Notes under the pieces: model-generated
What the model saw: only the letters and a program-made list of their open reading frames with translations
Told to the model about the DNA's origin: nothing
Databases searched by the model: none
Assembly (NCBI RefSeq): GCF_000374365.1
Contig: NZ_KB894126.1
Coordinates: 1-64,000 of the forward strand
Direction of reading: 5' to 3'
DNA: 64,000 nt
Source of the DNA: Bacteroides gallinarum DSM 18171 = JCM 13658
Lineage (GTDB): Bacteria; Bacteroidota; Bacteroidia; Bacteroidales; Bacteroidaceae
Shown here: piece by piece, positions 39,961 through 49,589 of the stretch
How the letters are laid out: the number at the start of each line of letters is the position of its first letter
Position numbering within the stretch: position 1 is the first letter of the stretch
Position numbers and translations under genes: made by a program

Positions 39961-40843
39961 GGTTTTCCACTTTTAGGATAATCGCTTCCCTGAAACCGGG
40001 CAGGCCGGCTTCCTCGCCCTCCCCGGAAGACTCCTTCAGGTAACCCGAGACGGTATAGGCCATGCGCCCGATGCGTTTTTCCGGCTGCAGCCTGCCGTCC
40101 CCGTCATAGCATGCCAGGAAAATGCCCTGTCCGGGCACGGCGTCCTCGTCGATATAAACATCCGTCACGTGCTCCGCTCCCCGCAGGGCATCCATGATCC
40201 GGGTGACATAGACCGCCGCGTCGAAATCGATGTCCATCATATAGTTGTTCAGCCGTTCCTCGATGGCGTCGTACATGGCGGTCTCGGGAACAGCCCCGTC
40301 GTAATAGACGGTCAGGCGCGGGATAAGCACATCCCCCTTGGCGGAGATGACCTCGAGCCTTGTCCCGGCGAATTTCATCTTGTTTATGTAGGCGTTGATG
40401 GGTATGAGGTCTTCCCGGGAAATGGCCGAGAGGTTTCCTTTCGTACCGGTCGCCACCTTGAGGACGAGCTTGCTGTCCAGGTTCACCTCATCGGTGCTCT
40501 CCGTGTAGGAGACCTGCGTGATGATACGCTTGGCCTCGTCCACGGCGGCGTACCCGAAAGCCAGCCCGTCTTCCCGGACGATGAGCTCATCGCCTTTCTG
40601 GTACTGGAGCAGGGCGTTGGCGTAATAGTCCGGCGTGCCGTTGATACGGTTGTTGATCGCGGCGGATACATCCACGGCAAACACGTCCAGCAGGGTCTCG
40701 AAGCTGTGTATGGCAGCTGCGACGACCCACAGGATGCCGTTCATCACGCTCAGTTTGGAGTCGCTGGCGAACTCCCGGAGCTCCATGCGCCTGTTCCGTT
40801 CCGCGACCGCTTCATTGTATATGTCCTTGATTGTACGGCTCAT
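39950..40843 (-). CDS. baseplate J-like protein
   Basis: 297 residues. A helical N-terminus (SRTIKDIYNEAVAERNRRME) is followed by LVLKVATGTKGNLSAISRED, YINKMKFAGTRLEVISAKGD and a later domain with DALRGAEHVTDVYIDEDAVP. Order and motifs correspond to P2 gpJ / Mu gp47 baseplate wedge proteins (PF04865). It sits between the LysM protein (4-base overlap) and the gpI-position protein. Confidence 0.7.
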   Translation of the reverse strand: MSRTIKDIYNEAVAERNRRMELREFASDSKLSVMNGILWVVAAAIHSFETLLDVFAVDVSAAINNRINGTPDYYANALLQYQKGDELIVREDGLAFGYAAVDEAKRIITQVSYTESTDEVNLDSKLVLKVATGTKGNLSAISREDLIPINAYINKMKFAGTRLEVISAKGDVLIPRLTVYYDGAVPETAMYDAIEERLNNYMMDIDFDAAVYVTRIMDALRGAEHVTDVYIDEDAVPGQGIFLACYDGDGRLQPEKRIGRMAYTVSGYLKESSGEGEEAGLPGFREAIILKVENHEV

Positions 40844-41772
40844 TCCTCTACGGTATAGGTTTTATCTTCGATGATGAATTTCCACGCCCCGCCTTCGTTC
40901 CAGGCGGGCTCATGCAGGATAACCCAGACAGCCTCCATGCCGCAGACAATCCGGTATCTCCCATTCCCGTCCCGCTCCGGTTCACGGTATTCCCCCGTGG
41001 GCATGACGGGCAGGCGGACCTCGCAGCTGCGCCGGCTCCCGTATTTCTCCACGAGGAGTTTCAGGTAGAGGTCTTCCTGTTCCGGCTTGACGGATGCCCC
41101 GGACAAGTCCAGCAGCATCAGTGCGGGCAGCGATGCGAGCGGTACAAGGCTGCCCACGGCAGAGCCTTGCAGGTCGATACGGTATACGCCTTCCAGCAGG
41201 GGGAATGCCTCTATGCCGGACATGCACCCCCGCAATGTCAGTTCCTCGACAGGCAGAGGCCTGTACAGGAAAACCCGTTCCGGTTTCAGGCCGCTCCAGT
41301 CCGCTATCCGGAAAGAGGCATCGGAAAACCAGCGTATTCCCCGTACCCCCCTGATGTCGTTGTCGAAGAGGTGGCTGTATCTTTTTCCTGTCCCTGTCAG
41401 GAGAATCGTCTCCACCGGCGAGTTGTCTCCCCAGTCCACCTCCAGCGTACCGGTACCCGAGACGCTGAACGCCGCGGACGCTGCCTTCCCGGGGAGCTGG
41501 AAACGGGCGGCAAGGGGGAACGAGAAATATTTGGGATATACATTCCTTTCCCCGCCTGCCGGTACGATGTTATGCCGGGTGTTGTAGGCCAAGACATCGG
41601 CATTGATGACGAAACCGTCCGTGTAGGCAAGCTCGTCTCCGGGTTGCAGGTCGTCATCTATGGAAAGCGAGGTATTGTTCATCAGCAAATCGACGATTCC
41701 TTCCACCGACCCGTACAGGTGCAGGGCCACGTCGTATATGTTCTGCCCGGCTATGACTTTGTATCTACCCAT
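40840..41772 (-). CDS. LysM baseplate protein with PKD-like and leucine-rich segments
   Basis: 310 residues. An N-terminal LysM-like module (YKVIAGQNIYDVALHLYGSV, LQPGDELAYTDG) is as in gpX/gp53-type tail proteins that bind peptidoglycan or organise the hub. Then a PKD-like strand set (GTLEVDWGDNSPVETILLTG, YSHLFD) and a leucine-rich stretch (VEELTLRGCMSGIEAFPLLE). This combination in one baseplate protein is uncommon. It overlaps its neighbours by 8 and 4 bases. Confidence 0.65.
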   Translation of the reverse strand: MGRYKVIAGQNIYDVALHLYGSVEGIVDLLMNNTSLSIDDDLQPGDELAYTDGFVINADVLAYNTRHNIVPAGGERNVYPKYFSFPLAARFQLPGKAASAAFSVSGTGTLEVDWGDNSPVETILLTGTGKRYSHLFDNDIRGVRGIRWFSDASFRIADWSGLKPERVFLYRPLPVEELTLRGCMSGIEAFPLLEGVYRIDLQGSAVGSLVPLASLPALMLLDLSGASVKPEQEDLYLKLLVEKYGSRRSCEVRLPVMPTGEYREPERDGNGRYRIVCGMEAVWVILHEPAWNEGGAWKFIIEDKTYTVEE

Positions 41773-42463
41773 TCGTGGCCTCCTTTTCTTCTACCTCCAA
41801 AAGCAGTTCCCCCGTCGATGAATCCATGTAGGCGTTCTTCACGATCATACCGTCCGCCAAGAATTCCGACTGGAGACGGGCGGCAAGGCCGTTGTTCTCC
41901 AGGTTGGAATGGAGAAAGTCGATCAGCCCCACGCCGGTGGTGGGATGCTGGTAAAGGTTGCCCGGTGCGGCTTTCAGGAGAAACACCTCGTTCTGGCTTT
42001 TGGATACGCCTATTCTAAGGTCCGTTTCGTCGGCGCTGTAAACCGACAGTATCCCGTCTTCCGGCACGAGGCGGAAGTTGCCCTTCACGTTGAGTGCAAG
42101 GAATTCGGACAGGCGGATATCCGCTCTCCCCGAGTCCTTCCCGGCACGCACCGGAAACCATATCCCGTTGTCCTTGCGGTTGACTGTATACTCCTTGTTC
42201 CCGTTGCCCGTGTCCATGAGGAAACGGACGGACAGGGACTTGTACACGGGAGTATAGGGAATGGATACGTGGATGCCGGCGTTCCCGTCGAGTTTCTGCC
42301 CGAACCCTTCCGGTACGGAAATCTCCGCGTATAGGAAACGGTCATTGTCCATCCCTTCCATGTCCCCGAGGAAACGGAAGGCATAGAACGGCTTGGAGGC
42401 GAGGTTGTCCGTCGTCTCCATTTCCCCGTAGCGGGCATCCATCAGTATATCTTGTCTTCCCAT
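41765..42463 (-). CDS. baseplate wedge protein with gp25-like C-terminus
   Basis: 232 residues. The first about 160 are strand-rich and not recognised. The last 70 (HPTTGVGLIDFLHSNLENNG, LQSEFLADGMIVKNAYMDSS) resemble the gpW/gp25 lysozyme-like wedge subunit. It is followed by LysM and J-like genes, the canonical wedge order. A palindrome and terminator lie in the 172-base gap upstream. Confidence 0.55.
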   Translation of the reverse strand: MGRQDILMDARYGEMETTDNLASKPFYAFRFLGDMEGMDNDRFLYAEISVPEGFGQKLDGNAGIHVSIPYTPVYKSLSVRFLMDTGNGNKEYTVNRKDNGIWFPVRAGKDSGRADIRLSEFLALNVKGNFRLVPEDGILSVYSADETDLRIGVSKSQNEVFLLKAAPGNLYQHPTTGVGLIDFLHSNLENNGLAARLQSEFLADGMIVKNAYMDSSTGELLLEVEEKEATNG

Positions 42464-42524
42464 ATAGTTTGCAGTATCCGTTATAAGAGTAGCCGGATTT
42501 TCCTGTCCGGGTTTATGGTAAGGA

Positions 42525-42569
42525 CAACGGACAAACCAGGCAGGGACTTTCCGCGTGATTTGTCCGTTG
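42525..42569. repeat. perfect 11-base inverted repeat
   Basis: CAACGGACAAA (42525-42535) and TTTGTCCGTTG (42559-42569) are perfect complements around a 23-base loop. It lies just upstream of the gp25-like gene (start 42463) and after the terminator at 42584. No T run follows, so an operator or RNA-processing hairpin is more likely than a terminator. Confidence 0.5.
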
Positions 42570-42583
42570 GTAACCCGTATTGA

Positions 42584-42624
42584 TAAAAAAGGAATGCCCG
42601 GTTATCAAACCGATGGGCATTCCT
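42584..42624 (-). terminator. strong leftward terminator
   Basis: AGGAATGCCC and GGGCATTCCT (42590-42599, 42615-42624) form a perfect 10-base stem, followed leftward by TTTTTT. It separates the fibre operon from the baseplate operon. Confidence 0.85.
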
Positions 42625-42635
42625 CATTGTCAGAC

Positions 42636-42962
42636 CTACATCTCCTCGTTCAGGGCATCGTAAATCTTCGAAACCGTTCCCCACATGTCGTCCGGCAGTT
42701 CCTCGTCGGAGATTTTCTCGCATGCCTGCTGCAGGTATCTCATTTCCTCTTCGGAAAAAACGACCTGGAGCGGTTCCTCTTTCTCGACATCCCATTCGAT
42801 ACGCTGCGTATCCGCGTTCTCGTGCAGGTTGATCCGCTCCCTTTCCCCATCCGGGACGGCTATCTTGCGCAGGATTTCCTTTTTAAGGTTGAACTGGCTG
42901 AAATTACCCTTCTGGGGAAGGAACGACGGCAAGTAAAGGCGGTCTTTGATACTGAGTTCCAT
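42636..42962 (-). CDS. small acidic phage protein
   Basis: 108 residues, MELSIKDRLYLPSFLPQKGN to YDALNEEM, strongly acidic with a helical C-terminal half (EEMRYLQQACEKISDEELPD). No membrane helix. It lies between the 105-residue gene and a terminator, as the last gene of the fibre operon. A chaperone or adaptor role for the fibres is possible; there is no direct evidence. Confidence 0.6.
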   Translation of the reverse strand: MELSIKDRLYLPSFLPQKGNFSQFNLKKEILRKIAVPDGERERINLHENADTQRIEWDVEKEEPLQVVFSEEEMRYLQQACEKISDEELPDDMWGTVSKIYDALNEEM

Positions 42963-42983
42963 ATTCTTTATTTGATTGGTTGG

Positions 42984-43301
42984 TTATTCTGCTTCCGGGA
43001 CGGGTTTGAGCGTGGCTTCCGCTATCTCACGATCCAGGCTGCCGAGGATATCCCTGACAATCCCGAGGAAGTCGGAGAGGTAAAGGGCGATTTTCTCGGA
43101 GAACGGCATGCTCAGGGACACGCTGCCACGGTCATAGTAAATATCCCCGGCAATGGCTTCCGTGCTGTCACCTCCCGGAAGACAGACCGTAGCCTGCACC
43201 CGTTCCAGCTCGGCGTTCGTGATATTGTATTCAATGCGGTAGAAAGCGTTTTCCGTGCTGGTTTCCGCAATCTTGGTCAGGATCGTGTTGGTTACTTTCA
43301 T
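42984..43301 (-). CDS. small phage protein of unknown function
   Basis: 105 residues, MKVTNTILTKIAETSTENAF, with alternating strands (FYRIEYNITNAELERVQATV) and an acidic helical end. It follows the giant fibre gene by 78 bases and precedes the 108-residue gene by 21. No family recognised. Confidence 0.55.
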   Translation of the reverse strand: MKVTNTILTKIAETSTENAFYRIEYNITNAELERVQATVCLPGGDSTEAIAGDIYYDRGSVSLSMPFSEKIALYLSDFLGIVRDILGSLDREIAEATLKPVPEAE

Positions 43302-43379
43302 GCTTTTTCCGTTTTATTACAAGTATAGGCCGTCGAGGCGTGAATGGTTGGCATTCCTTAAAAAAAACGGTTTCACACG

Positions 43380-46300
43380 TCAGGACGAATAGTTCAGGAC
43401 CTGGTAGTGGAAACTCGGGTAATTGGTACAGAGCAGGGTCAGTGAGTCCCCCGATGCCATCCCGTATGACGCGGTGCTTCCGTTATGGTTGCGGACATTC
43501 TGGATGTAAATGGTATTCCCGTACCCGGAGCGGTACACCAAGGTGAACACGTAGGCGAAATCCGAAGGCAGGGAGGAATAGCCGAACATCGATGCTACCG
43601 ACGAGGCGGTAGGCAGGTTGATATTGTATTTCTGGTTGGCATAGACCATGAAGATATTGGCCTGGGAGAAATCGATCGAATACCCGCTGCCCGAGAAATA
43701 GACGGTCTTCAGCTTGCAGCCGATGCAGGCACTGGCGACAACCGCTGCGTTCGACCAGATGCCGAAGTTCCTGTGGCCGTTGCGGACATCGATGTATATG
43801 CCGTAATTGTTCATGTACGAATTGCTTGCCGTGTTCACCACACGCCCGGCAGACCTCGTGCCTCCCGATGACGCTGGAAACGTATTCGCACCCCAAAGCA
43901 CGTATGAACTGGTATTGCCTACCCGGAAAAGGTCGTTGTAGATGGCAAGGCCGCCTCCCGACCCGCTGCCTGTAGCCGTGGAGCCGATACGCCCCTGGCC
44001 GATGCTGAAGCCTCCTATGGTTCCGGCATTGGCGTTGATTGTCCCGGTCATGGTCACGTTGCCGTTCACGTCCCACTTGATATTTTGGTTGGCGACATAT
44101 CCCGAGCCGTCGGCGGCGAAACTGATCTTGCCTGTCCCGAAGGTAGTGGAACCGTCAGCGTTCAAGGCCCAGTACTTCTTTCCTGTGGAAGGGTTGTCAT
44201 GGTACAGGTAGCCGTTATTAACCAGCACGATACGGTGTCCGGAGGAGGGGGCGGAAGCCATGATGGAACTCGTCCCGATTATCCAGCCCCCGATCTTGCC
44301 CGCCACGGCATTAATACCGTTACGGTCAAGGGTGACTTTCACGTTGTTGCCGGCATCCCTGACCGAGATACTGCCGTTGTAGGTGCTTCCACCCACGACC
44401 AGGGCGCTGTCCACGATAACCTGCCCGGCCTTGACGGTTCCCGTATAAATGCCGTTGGCATCGATGGTGGTCGTGTATTTCTCCGTCGAGGTCAGGTCGA
44501 ATACGGTCGCGTAGGCCACGTACCACACGACAGGGTTGCTGCTTGTCCCTTGCGCCCCGTCCACGTAAAAGTAATGGGTAGTTGAGAAATTGGCTGTCCC
44601 GCAGCTTACCTTGTACACGTATTCCTTCCAGTCTCCCGTCCCTTCATTGGTGGTCAGCCACCGGTGGCTTCCCCCGGTGCCGATGCTGTTGGTCGCCCAA
44701 AGCAGCTTGCGCCCCGCGGGTATCTTGGCAATGATACGGGCAACCAGCACCTTCCGCCTCTGGCACTGCGTACGGAAGCAGAAGCCTCCATTTCCGGGAG
44801 TTGCCGTTCCCGTGGTTTGGATTTTCAGCACGTACTTGCTGTCATTGGGGGCCGTCGAGTCCGAAACGCGGGTTAGCGTGACCATGCCGTTGCCGGAGTT
44901 ATTGTACACTCCCGCCGAATTCTTCCCGTTATAGAATGTAGGGTCGCGGTACAGCATCTTGCCGAAGGCCATCGCCGCGGCCAGTTCCTGGGCGGTATTG
45001 ATTCCCGTCGTCCAGTTGACGGAAACACCGGATGAGAAAGTCAATGTCCCGGCGGAGTTCCAGGAGATACCGCCGCTGGCAATCTGCCCGCTACCGTCAT
45101 TGTTCAGCTTCCACTTCGTACCATTAGTGATGGAGCCGTCCGAGCTGAGGGAGACGCTGTTCTTCCAGATATGGTTGTGGTCGAATGCCCAACCCGCTAT
45201 GCGGTTATAGACCTCCTTGCTGCCGGAACGGGTGTAGTTCGCCGAAAGGCAGAAATATTCCAGGTGATCCCAGGACATCATCTGTATCCCGATGAAGCCG
45301 CTTTTGACGGTCGAGCCGGATGCCGCCACCTGCCCGATTACGAGGTGACCGGCATTGGAGTTCTGACGCCAGGTCATGCAGATACCGTAAGGCTTGTAGG
45401 CTCCCGTATAATAGTATCCGCTCCCGCTTGAGGCGGAACGTATCTGTATGGGGCGGCCACCGCTTGCACCGATACTGCCGCCTGCCGTCATGGTGTCGGC
45501 ACCGATGCTCCAGCCGCCGATTTTCCCCTTGGTAAACGTCAGTGAAAGACCGTTGATATAACTGGTATTGATGATGTCCGACTTGATGCTCGCCGCGTCC
45601 AGCTTGGAGGAATTGATGCTTCCCGAGGCGATGCGGTCAGCCGAGAGCGTGCCCGACTTGATGCTGGAAGCGCTGATATCGACGGCATTGACCTGGCTGG
45701 CGGTCAGCGTGCCCGTATAGATACCCGTACTGCCGATATAGGTCAGGGGATGTTCCTTCAAGGTCGTATCGTTTCCCTGTGCCAGCACGATAAAGCGGTG
45801 GCGGCGGATTTCTTCTTCCACCGTGTCCGTTAAAGTACGCGGTGCCGGTGCGTAGGCTTTCGTACTGCCGCTTTGGAATATCAGGTCGGAGTTGTAGGCT
45901 ATCTGCGGCGCCGCCGGTATGGGCGACGGGCTCATGGAGGAACTTTCTATCGGCTGGTCCGAATAGAGATGATACACGGCTCCCGTAGTGCCCCCGCCCC
46001 GGAGGAACACGGCGAACATACAGTTGTTTCCGCAATGGGCGGCTCCGGCAAACATGCGGCTGTACCGCTCGGACAACTCGTAGATGTCCCAGGAATAGGC
46101 AGCTCCGCCCCAGCCGCCGAAGTTCGTCTTGAGCAGCAGGATCAGCCCGCCCTTGTGGGTCGTGCTCTTGTAGTCCCAGTCCGACGGGGCCTGTTCGCTG
46201 TATGCCCGGCGTACCAGGATATCGCGCTTTACGGTCTGGTCGCCTCCCTTGAACACGACCGGGTAATACTTGCCGGATTCCCCGTTGATGATGATTTTCT

Positions 46301-48164
46301 TGTAGTACCTGTAACCGTAATTGGTGCTCTTGGCCGCCTCTATGTCGTTTTTCCATTGCAATGACACGGCACTGGAAAAGGTGACTTTTCCTCCCGTGTC
46401 CCATGAGATGTTGCCGCCCGCGATCTGTCCGCTGCCGTCATTGTTCAGCTTCCATTTCCCTCCGTTGGTGATGGAACCGTCCGGGCCTAACTGCACATTG
46501 CCTTTCCCGATGGCTGTGCCGGAGATGTTCCAGCCTGCTATCTGGTTTGAAGAGCCCAGCCGGGCGATACAGGTCCCGTTTTTATCCGTGGCGTAGAAAC
46601 CGAAATCCGTATCGCTGCCGTAATAGAGCTGGACGCGCTGCCCGCTGGCCACGCCGGAGTTCGCCCCGTAGACAACGACCCTCCTGTTGGCATTGTCGAG
46701 CACGATATGCGTGCCGGTCAGCGAACCGCTCCCGATAGTCCAGCCGCCGATCTTGCCTTTTGTGAAGGTGCAGGACAGCCCGTTGATATAGCCGGTATTG
46801 ATGATGTCCGCCTTGATGCTCGCCGCGTCCAGTTTGGACGCCTTGATGCTGCCCGAGGCGATACGGTCTGCCGAGATCGTCCCGGCGGTGATTTGCGAGG
46901 CATTGACTGTTCCCGTGTAAATACCCTTCGCGTCGATTTTCGTCAGCCTGGTATAGCCGGAACCGCCGAGGGCGGTCGTAATGGAATCCAGGGGGTCCGT
47001 CCACATGACGCTGACCGAAGCGGCGAACGTGACTTTCCCGGCTGCATCCCAGGAGATATTTCCTCCCGCGATGGCCCCGGCACCCGTGGCGTCCAGACGC
47101 CATTTGTATCCGCGAATACCGTTACTGCCCATTGTAACGCCACCTGAAGCCGACGTGTAAGCACCCGCCGTGTTGTTTTTCGTCCCAAGGAAGATGGAAT
47201 CGCTGTCTACCTGCCAGCCGCCGATTTTGCCCTTGGTCACATTCAGTGTCAGCGCGTCGATATTATCCGCTGTGATGAGCGAGGCTTTCAGGGCGTTCAC
47301 ATCGATACGGCCGGCAGAAAGCGTGCCGGTCGTTATCTGCGAGGCATCCAGCCTGACAGTCTTGACGACCGTGGCGGACAGTGTGCCGGTAAAGATGCCG
47401 TCCTTGTCGATATAGGTCGCCCCCTTCCATAACAGGCTGACATCCGCACCGAACTCTATCTTACCTGTCGCTGCATTATATTTGATGGACTGGCTGTCCC
47501 GTCCCAGCTGGACATTTCCGCCGTTGTCGATAAAAAAGGTCTTGTACCCGTTCCTGAAACCGTAAATGCCGTCCACAGTCTCGGTCGTGACGGTTCCTGC
47601 CGCGGTCTTCGTGCCGAGAGGGAAACGACCGATGGCAACGCCGGTCAGCGTGCCGTCAGCGTTCTTTGTCCCGGCGAACAGTTTCGGCGTGATGACGGCA
47701 TTTCCGTCGATGACGGTCTTGCCCGTGTTCCAGTCTTCGACCCAGTCCAGCAGGTTGGCATCGACACCCGGTTTACCCGCCGCACCCGGATTGCCGGCCC
47801 TGGCTTTCGACCAGACAAAGGACAGATGGTAGGTAACCCCTGAAATGATGACGGGAATGTCCACCTTGCCGTGCTCGGCAAGAGTGGTCGTGTTCGCAGC
47901 TATACGGTAAGTGACGGTTTTCTTCGCGTTGTCCGCCGTGATGGACGAGAAACCTGCCGGTTTGCTGATCGTCCCGATAGTGAACCCTGTAAAATCCGTA
48001 TCGCCACGGGTGACTTTCAGCGTGGAGACCAGCGTCACGGCGGAAACGATTTTCCCGTCCGGGGAGGCAGGGAACACGTATTCGCCCGGCGACTGGGTGA
48101 GCGTGTACGCGTCCGTCTGGACATGGATGGTCGCCTGACCTCGAGCTATCAGTATCTTTTCCAT
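43380..48164 (-). CDS. giant tail fibre protein with internal repeats
   Basis: 1594 residues from MEKILIARGQATIHVQTDAY. An in-frame ATG 66 bases upstream overlaps the terminator stem and is not used. The N-terminus resembles that of the preceding fibre (VARGQVTIIDQNDA). The middle is a series of repeats joining GTLSADRIASGSI, KLDAASIKADIINTGYINGL, FTKGKIGGWTIG and LNNDGSGQIAGGNISWD-type units, trimeric-fibre shaft-like. The C-terminus (SGYSIDFSQANIFMVYANQK to FHYQVLNYSS) is probably receptor-binding. A 140-base DNA repeat is listed separately. Confidence 0.75.
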   Translation of the reverse strand: MEKILIARGQATIHVQTDAYTLTQSPGEYVFPASPDGKIVSAVTLVSTLKVTRGDTDFTGFTIGTISKPAGFSSITADNAKKTVTYRIAANTTTLAEHGKVDIPVIISGVTYHLSFVWSKARAGNPGAAGKPGVDANLLDWVEDWNTGKTVIDGNAVITPKLFAGTKNADGTLTGVAIGRFPLGTKTAAGTVTTETVDGIYGFRNGYKTFFIDNGGNVQLGRDSQSIKYNAATGKIEFGADVSLLWKGATYIDKDGIFTGTLSATVVKTVRLDASQITTGTLSAGRIDVNALKASLITADNIDALTLNVTKGKIGGWQVDSDSIFLGTKNNTAGAYTSASGGVTMGSNGIRGYKWRLDATGAGAIAGGNISWDAAGKVTFAASVSVMWTDPLDSITTALGGSGYTRLTKIDAKGIYTGTVNASQITAGTISADRIASGSIKASKLDAASIKADIINTGYINGLSCTFTKGKIGGWTIGSGSLTGTHIVLDNANRRVVVYGANSGVASGQRVQLYYGSDTDFGFYATDKNGTCIARLGSSNQIAGWNISGTAIGKGNVQLGPDGSITNGGKWKLNNDGSGQIAGGNISWDTGGKVTFSSAVSLQWKNDIEAAKSTNYGYRYYKKIIINGESGKYYPVVFKGGDQTVKRDILVRRAYSEQAPSDWDYKSTTHKGGLILLLKTNFGGWGGAAYSWDIYELSERYSRMFAGAAHCGNNCMFAVFLRGGGTTGAVYHLYSDQPIESSSMSPSPIPAAPQIAYNSDLIFQSGSTKAYAPAPRTLTDTVEEEIRRHRFIVLAQGNDTTLKEHPLTYIGSTGIYTGTLTASQVNAVDISASSIKSGTLSADRIASGSINSSKLDAASIKSDIINTSYINGLSLTFTKGKIGGWSIGADTMTAGGSIGASGGRPIQIRSASSGSGYYYTGAYKPYGICMTWRQNSNAGHLVIGQVAASGSTVKSGFIGIQMMSWDHLEYFCLSANYTRSGSKEVYNRIAGWAFDHNHIWKNSVSLSSDGSITNGTKWKLNNDGSGQIASGGISWNSAGTLTFSSGVSVNWTTGINTAQELAAAMAFGKMLYRDPTFYNGKNSAGVYNNSGNGMVTLTRVSDSTAPNDSKYVLKIQTTGTATPGNGGFCFRTQCQRRKVLVARIIAKIPAGRKLLWATNSIGTGGSHRWLTTNEGTGDWKEYVYKVSCGTANFSTTHYFYVDGAQGTSSNPVVWYVAYATVFDLTSTEKYTTTIDANGIYTGTVKAGQVIVDSALVVGGSTYNGSISVRDAGNNVKVTLDRNGINAVAGKIGGWIIGTSSIMASAPSSGHRIVLVNNGYLYHDNPSTGKKYWALNADGSTTFGTGKISFAADGSGYVANQNIKWDVNGNVTMTGTINANAGTIGGFSIGQGRIGSTATGSGSGGGLAIYNDLFRVGNTSSYVLWGANTFPASSGGTRSAGRVVNTASNSYMNNYGIYIDVRNGHRNFGIWSNAAVVASACIGCKLKTVYFSGSGYSIDFSQANIFMVYANQKYNINLPTASSVASMFGYSSLPSDFAYVFTLVYRSGYGNTIYIQNVRNHNGSTASYGMASGDSLTLLCTNYPSFHYQVLNYSS
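45511..45650 (-). repeat. internal fibre repeat, copy B
   Basis: Near-identical to 46741-46880 over 140 bases, allowing about 20 changes, most silent or conservative (SINSSKLDAASIKSDIINTS here, SIKASKLDAASIKADIINTG there). Copies start 1230 bases apart within one reading frame. Confidence 0.8.
46741..46880 (-). repeat. internal fibre repeat, copy A
   Basis: Partner of 45511-45650. The repeat encodes RIASGSIKASKLDAASIKAD and TFTKGKIGGWTIG. Such repeats allow shaft length to change by recombination. Confidence 0.8.
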
Positions 48165-48190
48165 ACGGTCTTTATCGGAAGAATAGGTGG

Positions 48191-48221
48191 AAAAAACGGC
48201 AGCCGTTTTAAGGACTGCCGT
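48191..48221 (-). terminator. leftward terminator between fibre genes
   Basis: ACGGCAG and CTGCCGT (48196-48202, 48215-48221) pair perfectly, followed leftward by TTTTTT. It lies between the 436-residue and giant fibre genes and may lower expression of the latter or mark an insertion point. Confidence 0.7.
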
Positions 48222-48245
48222 CAAAAGCATATAACCTGGTACTAC

Positions 48246-49556
48246 TCATTTGGAGACCTCGCACATCAGCACGCCTTTCCCCGTTACATCCGTCTTTGCC
48301 ACCACGATGGATTTTCCCGTGTAGGTCTTCACGACGGAAGTCCCGGCGGCATTCCAGAGTTTCCACGTGTAAGTATAGGCTGTTCCTGCCGCATCCAGTT
48401 CCGCACCGTTACGGTACAGGACAGCCTTCACGTCCACATCGTTTGCGTTATTCTTGATGGTAAAACCTTTCTGGCTGACCAGATCGACGGTAATCGGGTC
48501 GGACATGTCGGTAAAGGAGATGATGTCGCACACCACCTTGTTGGCGGAAGCGTTTCCCGATGATGTGTCCGTGTCCTTGATGGCGCATTTGAACGTCTCG
48601 AAGTTCAGCACGGCATCGGCGGTAATGGTGATTTCATTGGTCGTCCACCCGGCTGTCACACCTCGCGGATTGGAAGAAGTCAGACATGCCCAGCCGATAC
48701 CCAGCATGGAATTGTAGTACGGGCAGGAAACAGTCGCTCCCGAAGCTGCCTTTGCACTCAAAGCGGAGGTCAGTGTCACGACTTTGGTCGAGGTGTTGAC
48801 GGATGAAATGGTGTACTGCGCGGAGCCGATGGTGATTTTTCCGCCCGCTTCCATGTTGGAAACGGAGGCCACTGTAACGGTATTCGCACCCTGTGCGGCC
48901 TCCGCTGTCAGTGTGGTGGGGGCAAACACGGACGAATCCCTGATACCCCAGGCATAGGAGACATTGGTCGTGTCGATGGCCGCCCCGCGCCAGAGGTCGC
49001 AATGCGCCTTGAGCGTGGCTACCTCATCGTTCTTGAACACGATGCCGTCCGGCGCGTAACACACGGCGGCAATCATGGCACCGGCATTCAGGTGCTGGGT
49101 AAACTGGATTTCGGAACGAAAAGGGATTTCCAGCCCGTTGGAGTCGATATAGACCGCCTCGAAAGAATAACGTACCTGCGGGGCGGAAACCGTCATGTGG
49201 TTGGCCTTCACCGTCAAAGCGTATTTGGCGGAAGCCGCACCGATCGTGCAACTGTCTTGCCCGCTTGTAATGACCGTCCCGTTCTTGTACCACTTGGCAG
49301 TACCGGCTTTCACACCGGGTGTCAGGTTGGAAGCGTTACCTACGGAAGTAATCTGGTCGGTAGCCCCCTTGCCGCTGACAAACAGCGAAGGAGTAAGAAC
49401 CAGGTAGGGAGAAGCCGTCCACGAGGGGGCATAGGCGTTGTTGTCCTTGTTGTACACCTGCGTCAGCGGCTGGTTGGAGCCGATAAACGCCTGAATGGAT
49501 ACTGCGTCGTTCTGGTCGATGATAGTGACCTGTCCGCGTGCTACTTTAATTGCCAT
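48246..49556 (-). CDS. fibre-associated beta-sandwich protein
   Basis: 436 residues, MAIKVARGQVTIIDQNDAVS. Repeated Ig/bacterial-surface-like strands: TAKWYKNGTVITSGQDSCTI, LTVKANHMTVSAPQVRYSFE, ANTVTVASVSNMEAGGKITI and TYTWKLWNAAGTSVVKTYTG. The N-terminal segment is shared with the giant fibre, suggesting a common attachment mode on the tail. No enzymatic motif. It starts 33 bases after the preceding fibre stop. Confidence 0.65.
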   Translation of the reverse strand: MAIKVARGQVTIIDQNDAVSIQAFIGSNQPLTQVYNKDNNAYAPSWTASPYLVLTPSLFVSGKGATDQITSVGNASNLTPGVKAGTAKWYKNGTVITSGQDSCTIGAASAKYALTVKANHMTVSAPQVRYSFEAVYIDSNGLEIPFRSEIQFTQHLNAGAMIAAVCYAPDGIVFKNDEVATLKAHCDLWRGAAIDTTNVSYAWGIRDSSVFAPTTLTAEAAQGANTVTVASVSNMEAGGKITIGSAQYTISSVNTSTKVVTLTSALSAKAASGATVSCPYYNSMLGIGWACLTSSNPRGVTAGWTTNEITITADAVLNFETFKCAIKDTDTSSGNASANKVVCDIISFTDMSDPITVDLVSQKGFTIKNNANDVDVKAVLYRNGAELDAAGTAYTYTWKLWNAAGTSVVKTYTGKSIVVAKTDVTGKGVLMCEVSK

Positions 49557-49589
49557 AAATCTATCTTGTTTAAAATGTTAGTGAATTTG

